Counted from the first letter of the stretch, positions 43,795-53,429 are shown. The stretch is 64,000 nt of DNA from Lysinibacillus sp. KCTC 33748 (GCF_002237755.1 NZ_MWSJ01000018.1:35208-99207), one strand, 5' to 3'. The notes: generated from the sequence alone by a model not told the origin. Numbers and translations are program-made.

Positions 43795-46380
43795 CTAAAG
43801 TCTAGGGTCGACAGGATCACTTTCGAGTGCTAGCGTCCCGAGTACACATTCATGAATGCGGGCAGTCGATTCACCTTTAACAAAACGTTCTATTCCTTCT
43901 AGTCCGAGTGCGAATTCACGCAATGCATGCTTCATTTTTTTATTTGGATTACGTTCCTTCAGTTTCGTTAAATGTGAAGGCTCTAAATAGTCCATACCAT
44001 AAATAATTCGTAAATACTCACGACCACGTACTTTAATCGCGGGCTGAATGAGCTTGCCATTATATTTTGTGACAAAAATTTCAGGTTTAATAACAATACC
44101 TTCATGACCAGCAGTAGTCATTTCCTCCCACCAAGTAATAATCTCTTGTTCAGAAGCTTCATCCGTAATGACTTTAAACGCTGTCTCAATAAATAGTGTT
44201 GAATTTTTGGCAAATAGTCGATTCATTTCCATATGCCATATATGCGGTTTATGGAAAAACGTTTCCGAACTATGTGCTAATACATGGAAGGGTGCAATTT
44301 GAATAGATGAAGCATCCTGGACATCCCAACAATAATTTTGGTAAACAGTTGAAAATCGTTGTGCATTTTCAAGTAACCCCTTATACTCCTGAAGCCATTG
44401 TGAAACATCGATTTGTACTGTGTCACGTAGTTTCTCCATAAGCTTTGTACGGTCCATTAATGCTTGCTCAGCTACATGTGTATACTGTTGATCGATTAAT
44501 TGTTGCGCTTTTAAGTTCCAAGGTAAAATTTCTGCATCGAGTAGTACGAAATTTGTATTAAACTGTTCGAAATAATTTTTCTCTATTAATTCTGTATGAA
44601 GTTGTTGCAAAATTTTTTGTTCCGTCTCTTTATCGAAAAACCGTCTTCCTGCTCTAGTTGTAATGATACCAAGTGTTTCTGTATCAACGTATTCCTTTGC
44701 AATAAGCGCATCTTTAAACAATAAAAGAACAGCGCGACTGCCCATATGTTTCTTCTCGGCAATCATTGTCTGGACACCGTGCTTTTTATAATAAGCAAAT
44801 GCCTCAGAAGGGTGTTCCAACGTATCTGCTAACGAAGATGTTTGTGGTGTTGGGCTCATCGTTGGTGGAATATAAACTAGCTGTTCTAACGGCAGTGCAT
44901 AATGAGAAATACTGTCGATCGCTGCTTTTGCATGAGCACCGCCTATTTGTACATTGTTAAAGTAGGCAGTTTCCACTGTGAATCCTTCTAAAAATGCTCC
45001 GATGTTTGGTGGTGTAAAACGTTGAGCTTTTGCCTCAAGTAGAGGATTTCGTTCGATACCGGCATAGTTTTTATACGCCTTCACAAACTCAATAGTCTTT
45101 TCAGGATAGCGAAAAGCAGTTAGCTGCCCCCCAAAAACAACTCCTTGATCAATATTCAACGTATTATTTTGCTTTAACGGCTGAATTTTAGGATCATGCC
45201 CCCAAATAATAAACTGTGATGTTTGATGCTCTATAAACCAATCATTACGAATAGGTTTTCCAGATTTATCTTGCCCCTGAACATTTCCGTAACGACAGAA
45301 ATCAGAAATTCTTGTCGATTGTTTGCCTATATAACGGTCACGGATACCTGCGTGTGTAACTACAGCTGAAGAAATGCCATTATTCACTAACAAATAGTGA
45401 GAGGGAGCAGCAAGTAAACATTTTGCGAGACGAGCTTTTAAGGCATTTGTTTTCTCCGCTCCGAAATCTTCTTCATAAACGTTAAATTCAGCTTCAACTA
45501 GCTCATCTCCATGATGTAATGTTACTTTGCGTCCATCTAACCAACGAGCGATCTTCCAGCCATGATTACTGTCAGTCATATAGGCAAGCCCACGCTCTAT
45601 ATGGCGCTCAAAAAAGTCCATTGTTGCGATCGATTTTGGTCCTCGGCTCATAATATCACCAACTGAAATAAAGCGTCGACCTTGTGGATGAATATAGTAA
45701 CCTTCCTCATTTTCTTCGTAGCCTAGCTTACCAAGTAATTCAATAAATTCATCAAAGCAGGCATGAATATCACCAATAATATCAAGCCCAGCCTCTACAT
45801 TTAACAGTAGCGGTGACTTTTGTTTTGATAATGTTAGTCCATCCGTCTCGGTCACAATATAGGTTTTAGCAAACGACTCTTTTTTAATAAATCGTTTTTC
45901 TGCTTTTAATAAGCGTGCCTGCTGTTTAATACGTTTACTACCTCTTGGGTCTTTGCGCAAAGTATCTCGATGTAACAATTCATCAAGAGGAATGTCCAAC
46001 ACAATTGCACTAACCGGAACATGTAGCTTTTTCCCAAGCGAAATATATTTTTGACGTTCCTCTGATTGTAAATGTGTAGCATCAACAAAGGTACATTTAT
46101 TTAATGAGCTTCTAGCCTCTAATACGCGTTCCATAACTGCAAAGGCTTGTGCTGAAATAGCGAAATATTCATCATACAATAAATCTGCTTCTTCCTTCGA
46201 ATGATGTTGAAAATCGATATAATCTGTATCTGAAACAAGTGTCCGATAAACATCAGAGCTAATAATTTCAGAAGGAGAAAGCATACCTGTATTAACCCAT
46301 TGTTGTAAAAGAGTAGATTTTCCACTATTGGATGGACCAATTAGCAGAACAATCCCTGCATGTGGAATCTTGATGTTCAT
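43795..46380 (-). CDS. pnkp: Bacterial Pnkp: RNA kinase-phosphatase-ligase
   Basis: Repairs cleaved RNA ends with Hen1. 861 residues in three modules: 5'-kinase with P-loop GPSNSGKST (15-23); calcineurin-type phosphatase with GDIHA (203-207), GDIMSRGP (241-248), NHG (272-274), THAG (about 342) and WGHDP (about 393), then DQGVVFGGQL; and a nucleotidyltransferase ligase with EKKHMGSR (542-549). Phosphatase motifs deviate from GDxHG, GDxxDRGP and GNHD, but the metal-binding D, H, D, N, H residues and Arg246 remain. The ATG at 46380 follows AAGGAGGAG; overlaps hen1 by four bases. Terminator shared with the convergent gene. Confidence 0.95.
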   Translation of the reverse strand: MNIKIPHAGIVLLIGPSNSGKSTLLQQWVNTGMLSPSEIISSDVYRTLVSDTDYIDFQHHSKEEADLLYDEYFAISAQAFAVMERVLEARSSLNKCTFVDATHLQSEERQKYISLGKKLHVPVSAIVLDIPLDELLHRDTLRKDPRGSKRIKQQARLLKAEKRFIKKESFAKTYIVTETDGLTLSKQKSPLLLNVEAGLDIIGDIHACFDEFIELLGKLGYEENEEGYYIHPQGRRFISVGDIMSRGPKSIATMDFFERHIERGLAYMTDSNHGWKIARWLDGRKVTLHHGDELVEAEFNVYEEDFGAEKTNALKARLAKCLLAAPSHYLLVNNGISSAVVTHAGIRDRYIGKQSTRISDFCRYGNVQGQDKSGKPIRNDWFIEHQTSQFIIWGHDPKIQPLKQNNTLNIDQGVVFGGQLTAFRYPEKTIEFVKAYKNYAGIERNPLLEAKAQRFTPPNIGAFLEGFTVETAYFNNVQIGGAHAKAAIDSISHYALPLEQLVYIPPTMSPTPQTSSLADTLEHPSEAFAYYKKHGVQTMIAEKKHMGSRAVLLLFKDALIAKEYVDTETLGIITTRAGRRFFDKETEQKILQQLHTELIEKNYFEQFNTNFVLLDAEILPWNLKAQQLIDQQYTHVAEQALMDRTKLMEKLRDTVQIDVSQWLQEYKGLLENAQRFSTVYQNYCWDVQDASSIQIAPFHVLAHSSETFFHKPHIWHMEMNRLFAKNSTLFIETAFKVITDEASEQEIITWWEEMTTAGHEGIVIKPEIFVTKYNGKLIQPAIKVRGREYLRIIYGMDYLEPSHLTKLKERNPNKKMKHALREFALGLEGIERFVKGESTARIHECVLGTLALESDPVDPRL

Positions 46381-47672
46381 ACATTCTCCTCCTTTTTCGT
46401 ATAAATGCACATTTGGGTAGGTTGTCCGTAAATATCATGTTGATCGCCGATGCCAGTAAATGAAAGCTCATATTGTTCATTGCGACTCATCGCATGACAC
46501 CACTCTTGAAATTGTTTGCGTGTCCATTCAAATCGGTGATCATCATGACGCATTTCATCTAATTTGTAAACAGCATTGTATTCAGCATTTGGTGTTGTCA
46601 CAATTAATGTTTGAGGACTATATTGTGTTAAAAGCAACTCCATTATTTTAGGTAATCGTTCCTCATTAATATGTTCAATGACTTCACATAAAACAATGAC
46701 GTCTTTATGTACTAATCGTGCATCGTAATAAAATAGCGAGCCCCATGTAGCTTTTGGGGTTACAAATGCATCCTCTAAGCCTTCAAAACGCTTGATTGCT
46801 TTTTTCATTGCAGCTTCACTTGGTTCAACCGCAAGCAACTCGTCAACTCCTTTGACGTAGGCAAGTAAACTTGAAAGCTTTCCTTCACCAGAACCAAAAT
46901 CAACAATTAATGATCTTCGAGGTAGATTTTTAATGGTTTCAACAATTTTTTCGTAGCGCAATGTATTGAGTGACCGCGTTACATTTTGTGGTGCTGTGTT
47001 TCCATCATATAAATGGGAGAAGCGTAGAGCTTTTTTATAAATAAATTCTTTCATTGGATGTGTATCTAACCAGCCTTCTCCGAATCGTTTAAGCTTATCA
47101 ACTTCCAATTCATCGATAAAGTAGTGCTTATAATCATCTAAAACAGGGATCAGTACAAAGAGATGCTGTAGAGCTTGTTGTAGCGTAATGTCCGCAGATA
47201 ATGTGAGAAAACGCGCGCGATGGTCGTTAGACAAAGCTTCGATGTTGACAGTGTATCCAAGAGGCTGAAACAATTCATTTATCTTTTCATTTGTCATAGC
47301 AGAAGCGATTGGACCGAATTCAAATGAAAATGAAAATGTTTGAGCTACCCATTCAATATATTGTTCTTTTGGTTTGCCATTTAACGCAGTACCTAAAGCA
47401 GAACGGATAAGGGATAAAAAAATACTACTAGCGGCGAATTCACGGTCATTAATATAATGTGTAATATCAAGTGCATTGTCATTTTGAACAAGTGCGAGTG
47501 CATTTGGTGTAACAAATATTGTCACAACAAGGCTTGTTTCAGAAAGCTCATGATAAACAAGTCGAACTAAATGATCTTTTACACGCCGTTCATATAAATT
47601 ATTCGGATTTTTTGATAGTAAGTAGGAGATAGCTTTCACATTTTCTCCCTTTGCCTGTATTGTTAGCTGCAT
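46377..47672 (-). CDS. hen1: Bacterial Hen1: 3'-terminal RNA ribose 2'-O-methyltransferase
   Basis: Methylates the 2'-OH at the broken RNA 3' end before sealing by Pnkp, so the same site resists re-cutting. 431 residues: N-terminal Hen1-L domain (about 1-240) that activates the ligase, then a class I methyltransferase with VDFGSGEGKLSS (257-268) and the Mn2+ site E330-xx-E333-H334 plus H379 (MRHDDHRFEWTR). GGAGG nine to ten bases before the ATG at 47672; a longer in-frame extension to 47831 has no ribosome site. First gene of the two-gene operon. Confidence 0.95.
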   Translation of the reverse strand: MQLTIQAKGENVKAISYLLSKNPNNLYERRVKDHLVRLVYHELSETSLVVTIFVTPNALALVQNDNALDITHYINDREFAASSIFLSLIRSALGTALNGKPKEQYIEWVAQTFSFSFEFGPIASAMTNEKINELFQPLGYTVNIEALSNDHRARFLTLSADITLQQALQHLFVLIPVLDDYKHYFIDELEVDKLKRFGEGWLDTHPMKEFIYKKALRFSHLYDGNTAPQNVTRSLNTLRYEKIVETIKNLPRRSLIVDFGSGEGKLSSLLAYVKGVDELLAVEPSEAAMKKAIKRFEGLEDAFVTPKATWGSLFYYDARLVHKDVIVLCEVIEHINEERLPKIMELLLTQYSPQTLIVTTPNAEYNAVYKLDEMRHDDHRFEWTRKQFQEWCHAMSRNEQYELSFTGIGDQHDIYGQPTQMCIYTKKEENV

Positions 47673-47769
47673 ATTCTTCCTCCATTCAGTACAAAGGCAT
47701 AATGGGTCTTTTTTATTGTGGCTCATCACCAAAAGTGGTAGATGACAATTTTTTAAATATATGCGCTGT

Positions 47770-47810
47770 AAATTAGTTGATTTCCGTTCGGATGGTGAGC
47801 CTTTATGATT
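47770..47810. repeat. Partial end of repeat family B
   Basis: TTAGTTGATTTCCGTTCGG matches the complement of the family B right end (CGGAAATCAACTA). The rest of the 308-base hen1-comEA gap shows only AT-rich DNA and the start regions. Confidence 0.5.
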
Positions 47811-47980
47811 CCAATAATAACATGATTTCACATCATTATGTCAGTGTCATAATAAGCAAAGGGTAGGGATATCTTCGTTTTTGTCTTAATAGATAATTTA
47901 TCTTTTCAACGCATGAATGATATTGTAAGATGAAATAGACTCCATATGATTACCTTTTGCAAAGGAAAGGATGTTAGTTG

Positions 47981-48628
47981 ATGATCCAATCTTTTTGGCA
48001 AAAGTTTAAAAAAAGTATGTTGATCCCCGGCATACTTGTTATCAGTGGACTTAGTTACTTCTTTTTTTCGAGTTCTGACTCTTCACCTCCCCAAGAAGAG
48101 CTCATCGAAACAATCCAACCTATTGAACAACATGAAATAAAAGAATCTGTTGATGAAGCGGTCATACAGCAGGTGTTTGTTGATATAAAGGGTGCTGTTA
48201 TGTATCCTGGTGTCTATGAGTTACAGCCTGATAAACGCATTATAGATGCCGTACATCTTGCAGGTGGCTATACCCAGGATGCTGATACGCAACTCATTAA
48301 TCATGCGCAAAAAGTTGAGGATGAAATGGTTATTTACATTCCTCAAAAGGGTGAAAAGCTAGACGAGATTACCTCATCTATTTTGACGATGCCTACTAGT
48401 GGAACTTCACAAGGCGACAACGGTATGAAAGAGCAAAAGGTCAATTTAAATAAAGCAGATGAAGCAATGCTTACGACATTATCAGGTATTGGTCCATCAA
48501 AGGCACAAAGCATTATTTCGTACCGTGAGGAAAATGGTGGCTTTAAAACAATTGAGGATTTAAAAAAAGTGAGTGGTATTGGCGACAAAACATTTGAGAA
48601 ACTGAAGGATTTTATTACAGTTAAGTAA
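47981..48628 (+). CDS. comEA: Competence DNA receptor ComEA
   Basis: Membrane-anchored receptor for incoming DNA. 215 residues: short cytosolic N-terminus, membrane helix (MLIPGILVISGLSYFFFSS), linker, SLBB-type domain (VFVDIKGAVMYPGVYELQPDKRIIDAVHLAGGYT), and two helix-hairpin-helix motifs (LTTLSGIGPSKAQSIISYRE, LKKVSGIGDKTFEKL). AAGGA about ten bases before the ATG. comER, usually divergent here in B. subtilis, is absent. Confidence 0.95.
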   Translation: MIQSFWQKFKKSMLIPGILVISGLSYFFFSSSDSSPPQEELIETIQPIEQHEIKESVDEAVIQQVFVDIKGAVMYPGVYELQPDKRIIDAVHLAGGYTQDADTQLINHAQKVEDEMVIYIPQKGEKLDEITSSILTMPTSGTSQGDNGMKEQKVNLNKADEAMLTTLSGIGPSKAQSIISYREENGGFKTIEDLKKVSGIGDKTFEKLKDFITVK

Positions 48629-48711
48629 TGGTAGCAGGTATGTTTATTTGGAAAAATAGGTCGATAAAAGATATTTTTTTGTTGCTATTTTGCTAATATA
48701 TTCCCATTTTC

Positions 48712-48912
48712 AACTGATTGTAGCGTAGGGCTACCCGACTCCAGCAGGGAAGCGAGACAGACGAGACCTACACGGAGCGAATGTTTTCCGTGCGAAGGCG
48801 TAGTGCTAACGCAGCGAAAGCAACCTAGCGGAGGAAGCGGCTCGACGCTCGTCCGCAGGAAGCCTTGCTTTGTGCGAAAGCGAAGCGGTAGCTCGTAGCG
48901 GAAATCAGTGCC
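48712..48912. repeat. Repeat family B, second copy
   Basis: Starts CTGATTGTAGCGTAGGGCTACCCGACTCC and ends TAGCGGAAATCAG. Much more GC-rich than its surroundings; includes TGTGCGAAAGCGAAGCGGTAGCT. It lies between comEA and comEB, splitting the usual comE operon. Confidence 0.75.
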
Positions 48913-48980
48913 TTCTAATTAATTAGAGTGGATAAGAATGGTTAATTAACACACCTGTAACGGCAGTAAGTTTTGAGATA

Positions 48981-49010
48981 TTGACGACTCTTTTCAAAAA
49001 GGGCTACACT
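48981..49010 (+). promoter_or_regulatory. Possible promoter of comEB-comEC
   Basis: TTGACG, 18-base spacer, TACACT, downstream of the repeat. Would give comEB-comEC its own transcript. Confidence 0.5.
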
Positions 49011-49084
49011 ATAGTAGAAAAGGACTGTTGCAATAAAAGCACAGCGTAAATAAACAATATAAGTAAAATTTCGGAGGTAGTCAT

Positions 49085-49654
49085 ATGGAGCGAATTACTT
49101 GGGATCAATTTTTCATGGCGCAAAGCCATTTACTCGCATTACGTAGTACATGTACAAGGCTTGCAGTAGGAGCAACTGTCGTTAGAGATAAGCGAATTAT
49201 TGCAGGTGGCTATAATGGCTCAATTACAGGTGATGAACATTGTATAGAAAATGGTTGCTATGTGGTTGATAACCATTGTGTGCGCACAGTGCATGCTGAA
49301 ATGAATGCACTACTACAATGTGCTAAATATGGGACGCCTACAAAAGGTGCAGACTTATATGTTACACATTTCCCATGTCTACCATGTACGAAATCTATTA
49401 TTCAAGCAGGGATTGAACGTGTGTATTACGCTACGGATTATAAAAATAACCCTTATGCACAAGAGTTATTTGAAAAAGCAGGTGTAGAGGTAGTACACGT
49501 TCCGTTTGATGAACGTAAAATCGACTTCTTAAGCGACGAAAAATTAGCCTTGTACATAAACATGCTAAACGAACTTCGTGAAAGTGGTATGCCAGCAGAA
49601 AAATTGCTTCCATATGAACAGAAGGTGAGTTCATTATTTGGCAAAAAGCTTTAA
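49085..49654 (+). CDS. comEB: ComEB, dCMP deaminase family
   Basis: 189 residues of the zinc-dependent deaminase fold: HAEMN (zinc His and proton-shuttling Glu) near residue 73 and PCLPC. Converts dCMP to dUMP; lies in the comE locus but is not needed for DNA uptake in B. subtilis. GGAGG before the ATG. Confidence 0.95.
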   Translation: MERITWDQFFMAQSHLLALRSTCTRLAVGATVVRDKRIIAGGYNGSITGDEHCIENGCYVVDNHCVRTVHAEMNALLQCAKYGTPTKGADLYVTHFPCLPCTKSIIQAGIERVYYATDYKNNPYAQELFEKAGVEVVHVPFDERKIDFLSDEKLALYINMLNELRESGMPAEKLLPYEQKVSSLFGKKL

Positions 49655-51924
49655 AGCATAAATGGATTTATGTAGCACTAGCTGTACTTGTTGCTTCAAT
49701 AGCGGCACACAAGTCAGCTTGGCTACTTGCCGTTCTTCTACTTTTCGCATTCTGGATTAAATGGAAAGGTGAAATACGTTTAATTTCAGCGCTTGTGATT
49801 GTCTTTGGATTTCTTTCCTATTTCTTCATCATTACATTCCAACTGACGGGTTCTTCCCCTCTACCGTCAACATTCCCAATAACTTGGTCGAGCGAATATA
49901 AAATAAATGGTCAAAAGCTCAGAGGCTTTGTAAAAACTGAAACAGATGAGAAGCTGTATGTCGTCTATACTTTTTCGTCAGAAGATGAGAAACGCTTTTA
50001 TGAAACTATGTCATTGACAGGTAGGACCTATCTTGTTCAAGGAGAACTAATAGCACCCCTTTCACCTGCACATGAGTATGCGTTTTCTATGGAAAAATAT
50101 TTAATCAGTAAAGGTGCTAGGGGAATATATGAAGTTTCAAACTGGACCTTTATAGAAGAGAAAAAATCCATTCGTTCGTTTCTTGCTAAACAGAGACACT
50201 ATATGAAAAAACATATTGAAATAACATTCCCGAAGTCGCTAGTTGCAGAGGCACAATCACTTCTAATAGGATTGCAGGATCAAGTCGACCATAATCTTCA
50301 AAGAGCTTATCAAAAGCTTGGCATCACACATATATTTGCTATCTCAGGTTTACATGTGGCGTTCGTAACATGGTTGTTTTTTGAAGGTCTTCTACGTATA
50401 GGCGTAAGGACGGAAATAGCGACCTTAGTGTTACTCATTATCTTACCTATATATGGGGTGATAGCTGGAGGTGCTCCTTCCGTATGGCGTGCAGTATCTG
50501 TCGTAGAATTAATCATGTTAATGCGGTACTTTAGGTGGCACGTATCTATTGATGATGCACTAGCCATTAGCTTTATTTGTTTTGTTCTTCTTGAGCCAGG
50601 TGTCATTTATCAGATTGGCTTTCAATTGTCATATTTAGCAGCGGTTAGTCTCGTCTATTCAGCTGTCATTTTTAGACTTTTCGCGAACTGGTTAATCCGC
50701 TTATTTTTCATTACATTCGTGTGCCAGCTTCTTGTTTATCCATTATTGCTCCATCATTTTTATGAAATTTCTATTTCTTCATTTCTAGCAAATATTATTT
50801 TTGTACCACTGTTTTCCTTTGTCATTCTGCCTTTTAATATGACCATGTTTGTTATAACAATACTATCAATGCCAGTAGCAAAAGCTTTATTTGATTTGTA
50901 CGAGCCGCTCCGTGTTTGGCTTACGAAGTTTATTTTATATCTTCAGGATTTGCCGTTTCAGCTGTGGTCGCCAGGGAAGCCTGCTATATGGCTTATTTGC
51001 GTGGCGTTAATAAGTGTATTAGCAGGCCTCTATTTTATCGAGATAAAACAGTATGGTAAATTTGCAGTTGTGATCTTCATTCCTGCATTATGTATTCATT
51101 TTTTGCCGATGCTGTTTAGCGAAACTAAACTGACTTTTTTAAATGTTGGTCAAGGTGATTGTACAGTTATTGAATTACCGTTTAGAAAGGCTGTGTATGT
51201 CATTGATTCCGGTGGCTTACTACGCTTTGAGCAGCAGGATATATGGAAGACGTCAGAAAGTCCATATGAGGTCGGGTGGCAAGTTGTTGTACCGTTTTTG
51301 AAAGGAAAAGGGATACGAAACATTGATATTTTTATCGCCACTCATGCCGATGCTGATCACGTAGAGGGCGCTGAAGAGATTTTGCAAGAGATTAACATGC
51401 ATGAAATTCACCTCACCCCTGGTTCAATGGACAAGCCAGTAATGCGGGATTTACTGATGGAAGCCAAAAAGAAAAGAGTTCCTGTGAAAGAAAAAATGCA
51501 GGGAACAGCGTGGCGCATCGGAAACACTAGTTTTCATTATTTATGGCCTCGAGACACTCTATATGAGGGCAATGATGATTCAATCGTTTTATATATGCAA
51601 CAGGGCTCATTTCGAGCATTGTTAACAGGTGACTTAGAGGAGCATGGCGAACAGGAGCTTCTTCAACTTTACAACAAGCAGTTAGCGGATATGGCATTGT
51701 TGAAGGCCGGGCACCATGGTAGTAAAACATCAAGTATTGAGCCGTTTGTAGAGCTGTTACGGCCCGAACTAACCATTTTCAGCGCTGGGCTCAATAATCG
51801 TTACCGTCATCCAAATGAAGAGATTGTGGAGCGTTTTACAAGTCGACATTTATCTACATTAACAACTGGAATAGATGGGACGATTGAAGTAAGAATTCGT
51901 AAAAATAGTTGGTCTGTGCAATAG
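49636..51924 (+). CDS. comEC: ComEC/Rec2 DNA-uptake channel, probable ATT start
   Basis: Membrane channel for single-stranded DNA in competence. From ATT at 49636 it has 762 residues: N-terminal hydrophobic region (WIYVALAVLVASIAAHKSAWLLAVLLLFAFW), OB-like loop, competence domain (HIFAISGLHVAFVTW...), many membrane helices, and a C-terminal metallo-beta-lactamase-like domain (VGQGDCTVI, THADADHVEGAEEI). No ATG, GTG or TTG is in frame until GTG at 49795, which would lose the conserved first helices. AAGGTGAG lies six bases before the second of two ATT codons. The start region overlaps comEB by 19 bases. Confidence 0.93.
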   Translation: MWQKALKHKWIYVALAVLVASIAAHKSAWLLAVLLLFAFWIKWKGEIRLISALVIVFGFLSYFFIITFQLTGSSPLPSTFPITWSSEYKINGQKLRGFVKTETDEKLYVVYTFSSEDEKRFYETMSLTGRTYLVQGELIAPLSPAHEYAFSMEKYLISKGARGIYEVSNWTFIEEKKSIRSFLAKQRHYMKKHIEITFPKSLVAEAQSLLIGLQDQVDHNLQRAYQKLGITHIFAISGLHVAFVTWLFFEGLLRIGVRTEIATLVLLIILPIYGVIAGGAPSVWRAVSVVELIMLMRYFRWHVSIDDALAISFICFVLLEPGVIYQIGFQLSYLAAVSLVYSAVIFRLFANWLIRLFFITFVCQLLVYPLLLHHFYEISISSFLANIIFVPLFSFVILPFNMTMFVITILSMPVAKALFDLYEPLRVWLTKFILYLQDLPFQLWSPGKPAIWLICVALISVLAGLYFIEIKQYGKFAVVIFIPALCIHFLPMLFSETKLTFLNVGQGDCTVIELPFRKAVYVIDSGGLLRFEQQDIWKTSESPYEVGWQVVVPFLKGKGIRNIDIFIATHADADHVEGAEEILQEINMHEIHLTPGSMDKPVMRDLLMEAKKKRVPVKEKMQGTAWRIGNTSFHYLWPRDTLYEGNDDSIVLYMQQGSFRALLTGDLEEHGEQELLQLYNKQLADMALLKAGHHGSKTSSIEPFVELLRPELTIFSAGLNNRYRHPNEEIVERFTSRHLSTLTTGIDGTIEVRIRKNSWSVQ

Positions 51925-51965
51925 GAAAAAGACCTTGTCCAATGAGCAAGGTCTTTTCCTAGACA
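51921..51965. terminator. Bidirectional terminator of comEC and yqzM
   Basis: 14-bp stem AGGAAAAAGACCTTG/CAAGGTCTTTTCCT between convergent genes. Confidence 0.88.
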
Positions 51966-51974
51966 TAAAATTAA

Positions 51975-52112
51975 TTATCTAGATGCTACTTCTACTATAA
52001 TTGCGATAAGAAACATAAGCGTAAACATCCCAAATGATACACCGAAGCCAACTCCAGAATCGGTTGCATCGTTACGGCTACATTGTATGTTTTTTCCTTC
52101 AAATGGATTCAT
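51975..52112 (-). CDS. yqzM: YqzM-like small membrane protein, 45 aa
   Basis: MNPFEGKNIQCSRNDATDSG followed by VGFGVSFGMFTLMFLIAIIVEVASR: a short soluble head and one membrane helix, matching B. subtilis YqzM in sequence style and position (opposite strand between comEC and holA). GGAGGG before the ATG. Function unknown. Confidence 0.9.
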   Translation of the reverse strand: MNPFEGKNIQCSRNDATDSGVGFGVSFGMFTLMFLIAIIVEVASR

Positions 52113-52276
52113 TGTTATCCCTCCAATTCTGTTATTTATTATAAGACATCAATTTCATAAAAGCTATAAAGAAACGGAGAATTTGCCATATGGCAAGGAA
52201 TCGACACAATTCGGTCAAAGTCACAGAGGAATAAAAATCATGTATACTAGTAGTATTGCTACATGGAGGGAAAATT

Positions 52277-53287
52277 ATGATTTCAACGGTTTGGAATAAT
52301 ATTAAAAAAGGACAGCTCTCACCAGTTTATTTACTCGTTGGTGAAGAAAGCTATTTTATAGACGAAACAGTTAAACGGTTAAAAGAAGCGATAGGGTCCG
52401 AAGAAGAGATCGAGATGTCAACATTTGATTTGGAAGAAATGCCAGTAGATGTCGTTATAGATGAAGCAGATACCATTCCTTTTTTCTCTGAGCGAAAGCT
52501 TATTATTGCTAAAAACGCATCTTTTTTAAAGGCAACAGAAAAGGGAAAAGAAAAAATTGACCATGATATAAAGCGTTTAGAATCATGGCTCGCTAACCCT
52601 TCTGATTTTTCAGTAACAGTATTTATCGCGCCGTATGAGAAATTGGATGAACGTAAAAAAGTGACAAAGATGATGAAGGAGCATGCGTTATTAGTCCAAG
52701 CTGAAACTCCAAAGGAACAGGACTTAGCAGTGTGGATACAAAGTATAGTGAAAGCAGAAGGCAACAGCATAAAACAAAATGCGATTGAGCAGCTTGTCGC
52801 AATGGTTGGACCAAATATGCTACAGTTGCAAATGGAAATTGAGAAGCTGACTATTTATGTTGGAGATGGTGGTGAAATAACTGCCACGCTAGTCGAGGAT
52901 TTAGTAGCAAAAACATTAGAGCAGGATGCCTTTAAAATGTTAAATGCTTACTTTGCAAACGATTCTGTTGGAGCATTGTCTATTTATCACGATTTACTAC
53001 GTCAAAAGCAAGAGCCTATCATGCTTGTTGGATTACTTGCATCAAATGTGCGTACGATGTCCAATGTCTTTTATTTATTAAAAAAGGGTTATCATCCACA
53101 GCAAATCGCAAAAAATTTAAAAATACATCCTTATCGTGTCAAGTTAATGGTTGAGCAGCGTAATCGTCCGTCAGAGGAAAGCTTATTGAAGGCTTTATAT
53201 CAGTTAGCAGAGGTCGATTTACAACTGAAATCAACAGGAGGCAATCGTGAGCGTTTTTTAGAACTCTTCTTACTTCGCCGACTTTAA
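52277..53287 (+). CDS. holA: DNA polymerase III delta subunit
   Basis: Clamp-loader wrench that opens the sliding clamp. 336 residues: PVYLLVGEESYFIDETVKRL, FFSERKLIIAKNA, and C-terminal helices with MLVGLLASNVRTMSNV and HPYRVKLM. TGGAGGG seven bases before the ATG at 52277; a longer frame is unlikely. YqeN of B. subtilis. Confidence 0.95.
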   Translation: MISTVWNNIKKGQLSPVYLLVGEESYFIDETVKRLKEAIGSEEEIEMSTFDLEEMPVDVVIDEADTIPFFSERKLIIAKNASFLKATEKGKEKIDHDIKRLESWLANPSDFSVTVFIAPYEKLDERKKVTKMMKEHALLVQAETPKEQDLAVWIQSIVKAEGNSIKQNAIEQLVAMVGPNMLQLQMEIEKLTIYVGDGGEITATLVEDLVAKTLEQDAFKMLNAYFANDSVGALSIYHDLLRQKQEPIMLVGLLASNVRTMSNVFYLLKKGYHPQQIAKNLKIHPYRVKLMVEQRNRPSEESLLKALYQLAEVDLQLKSTGGNRERFLELFLLRRL

Positions 53288-53324
53288 GGGATAACGGTTG
53301 TGTAGAATAAAAACAACTATTGAT

Positions 53325-53360
53325 GAGCTGTCCGAAGCGATATGGGCAGCTCTTTTAGGC
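53325..53360 (+). terminator. Terminator of holA
   Basis: GAGCTGTCC/GGGCAGCTC stem with TTTTA. Confidence 0.75.
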
Positions 53361-53382
53361 GTAATTGATTTTTCTTATAAAT

Positions 53383-53423
53383 AAAAAGATCAGCAACTCT
53401 TAATAGAGTATACTGATCTTTTA
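53383..53423 (-). terminator. Terminator of rpsT
   Basis: AAAAGATCAG/CTGATCTTTT stem with inner ACTCT/AGAGT pairing, T-rich on the minus strand. Confidence 0.8.
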
Positions 53424-53429
53424 CAACAA

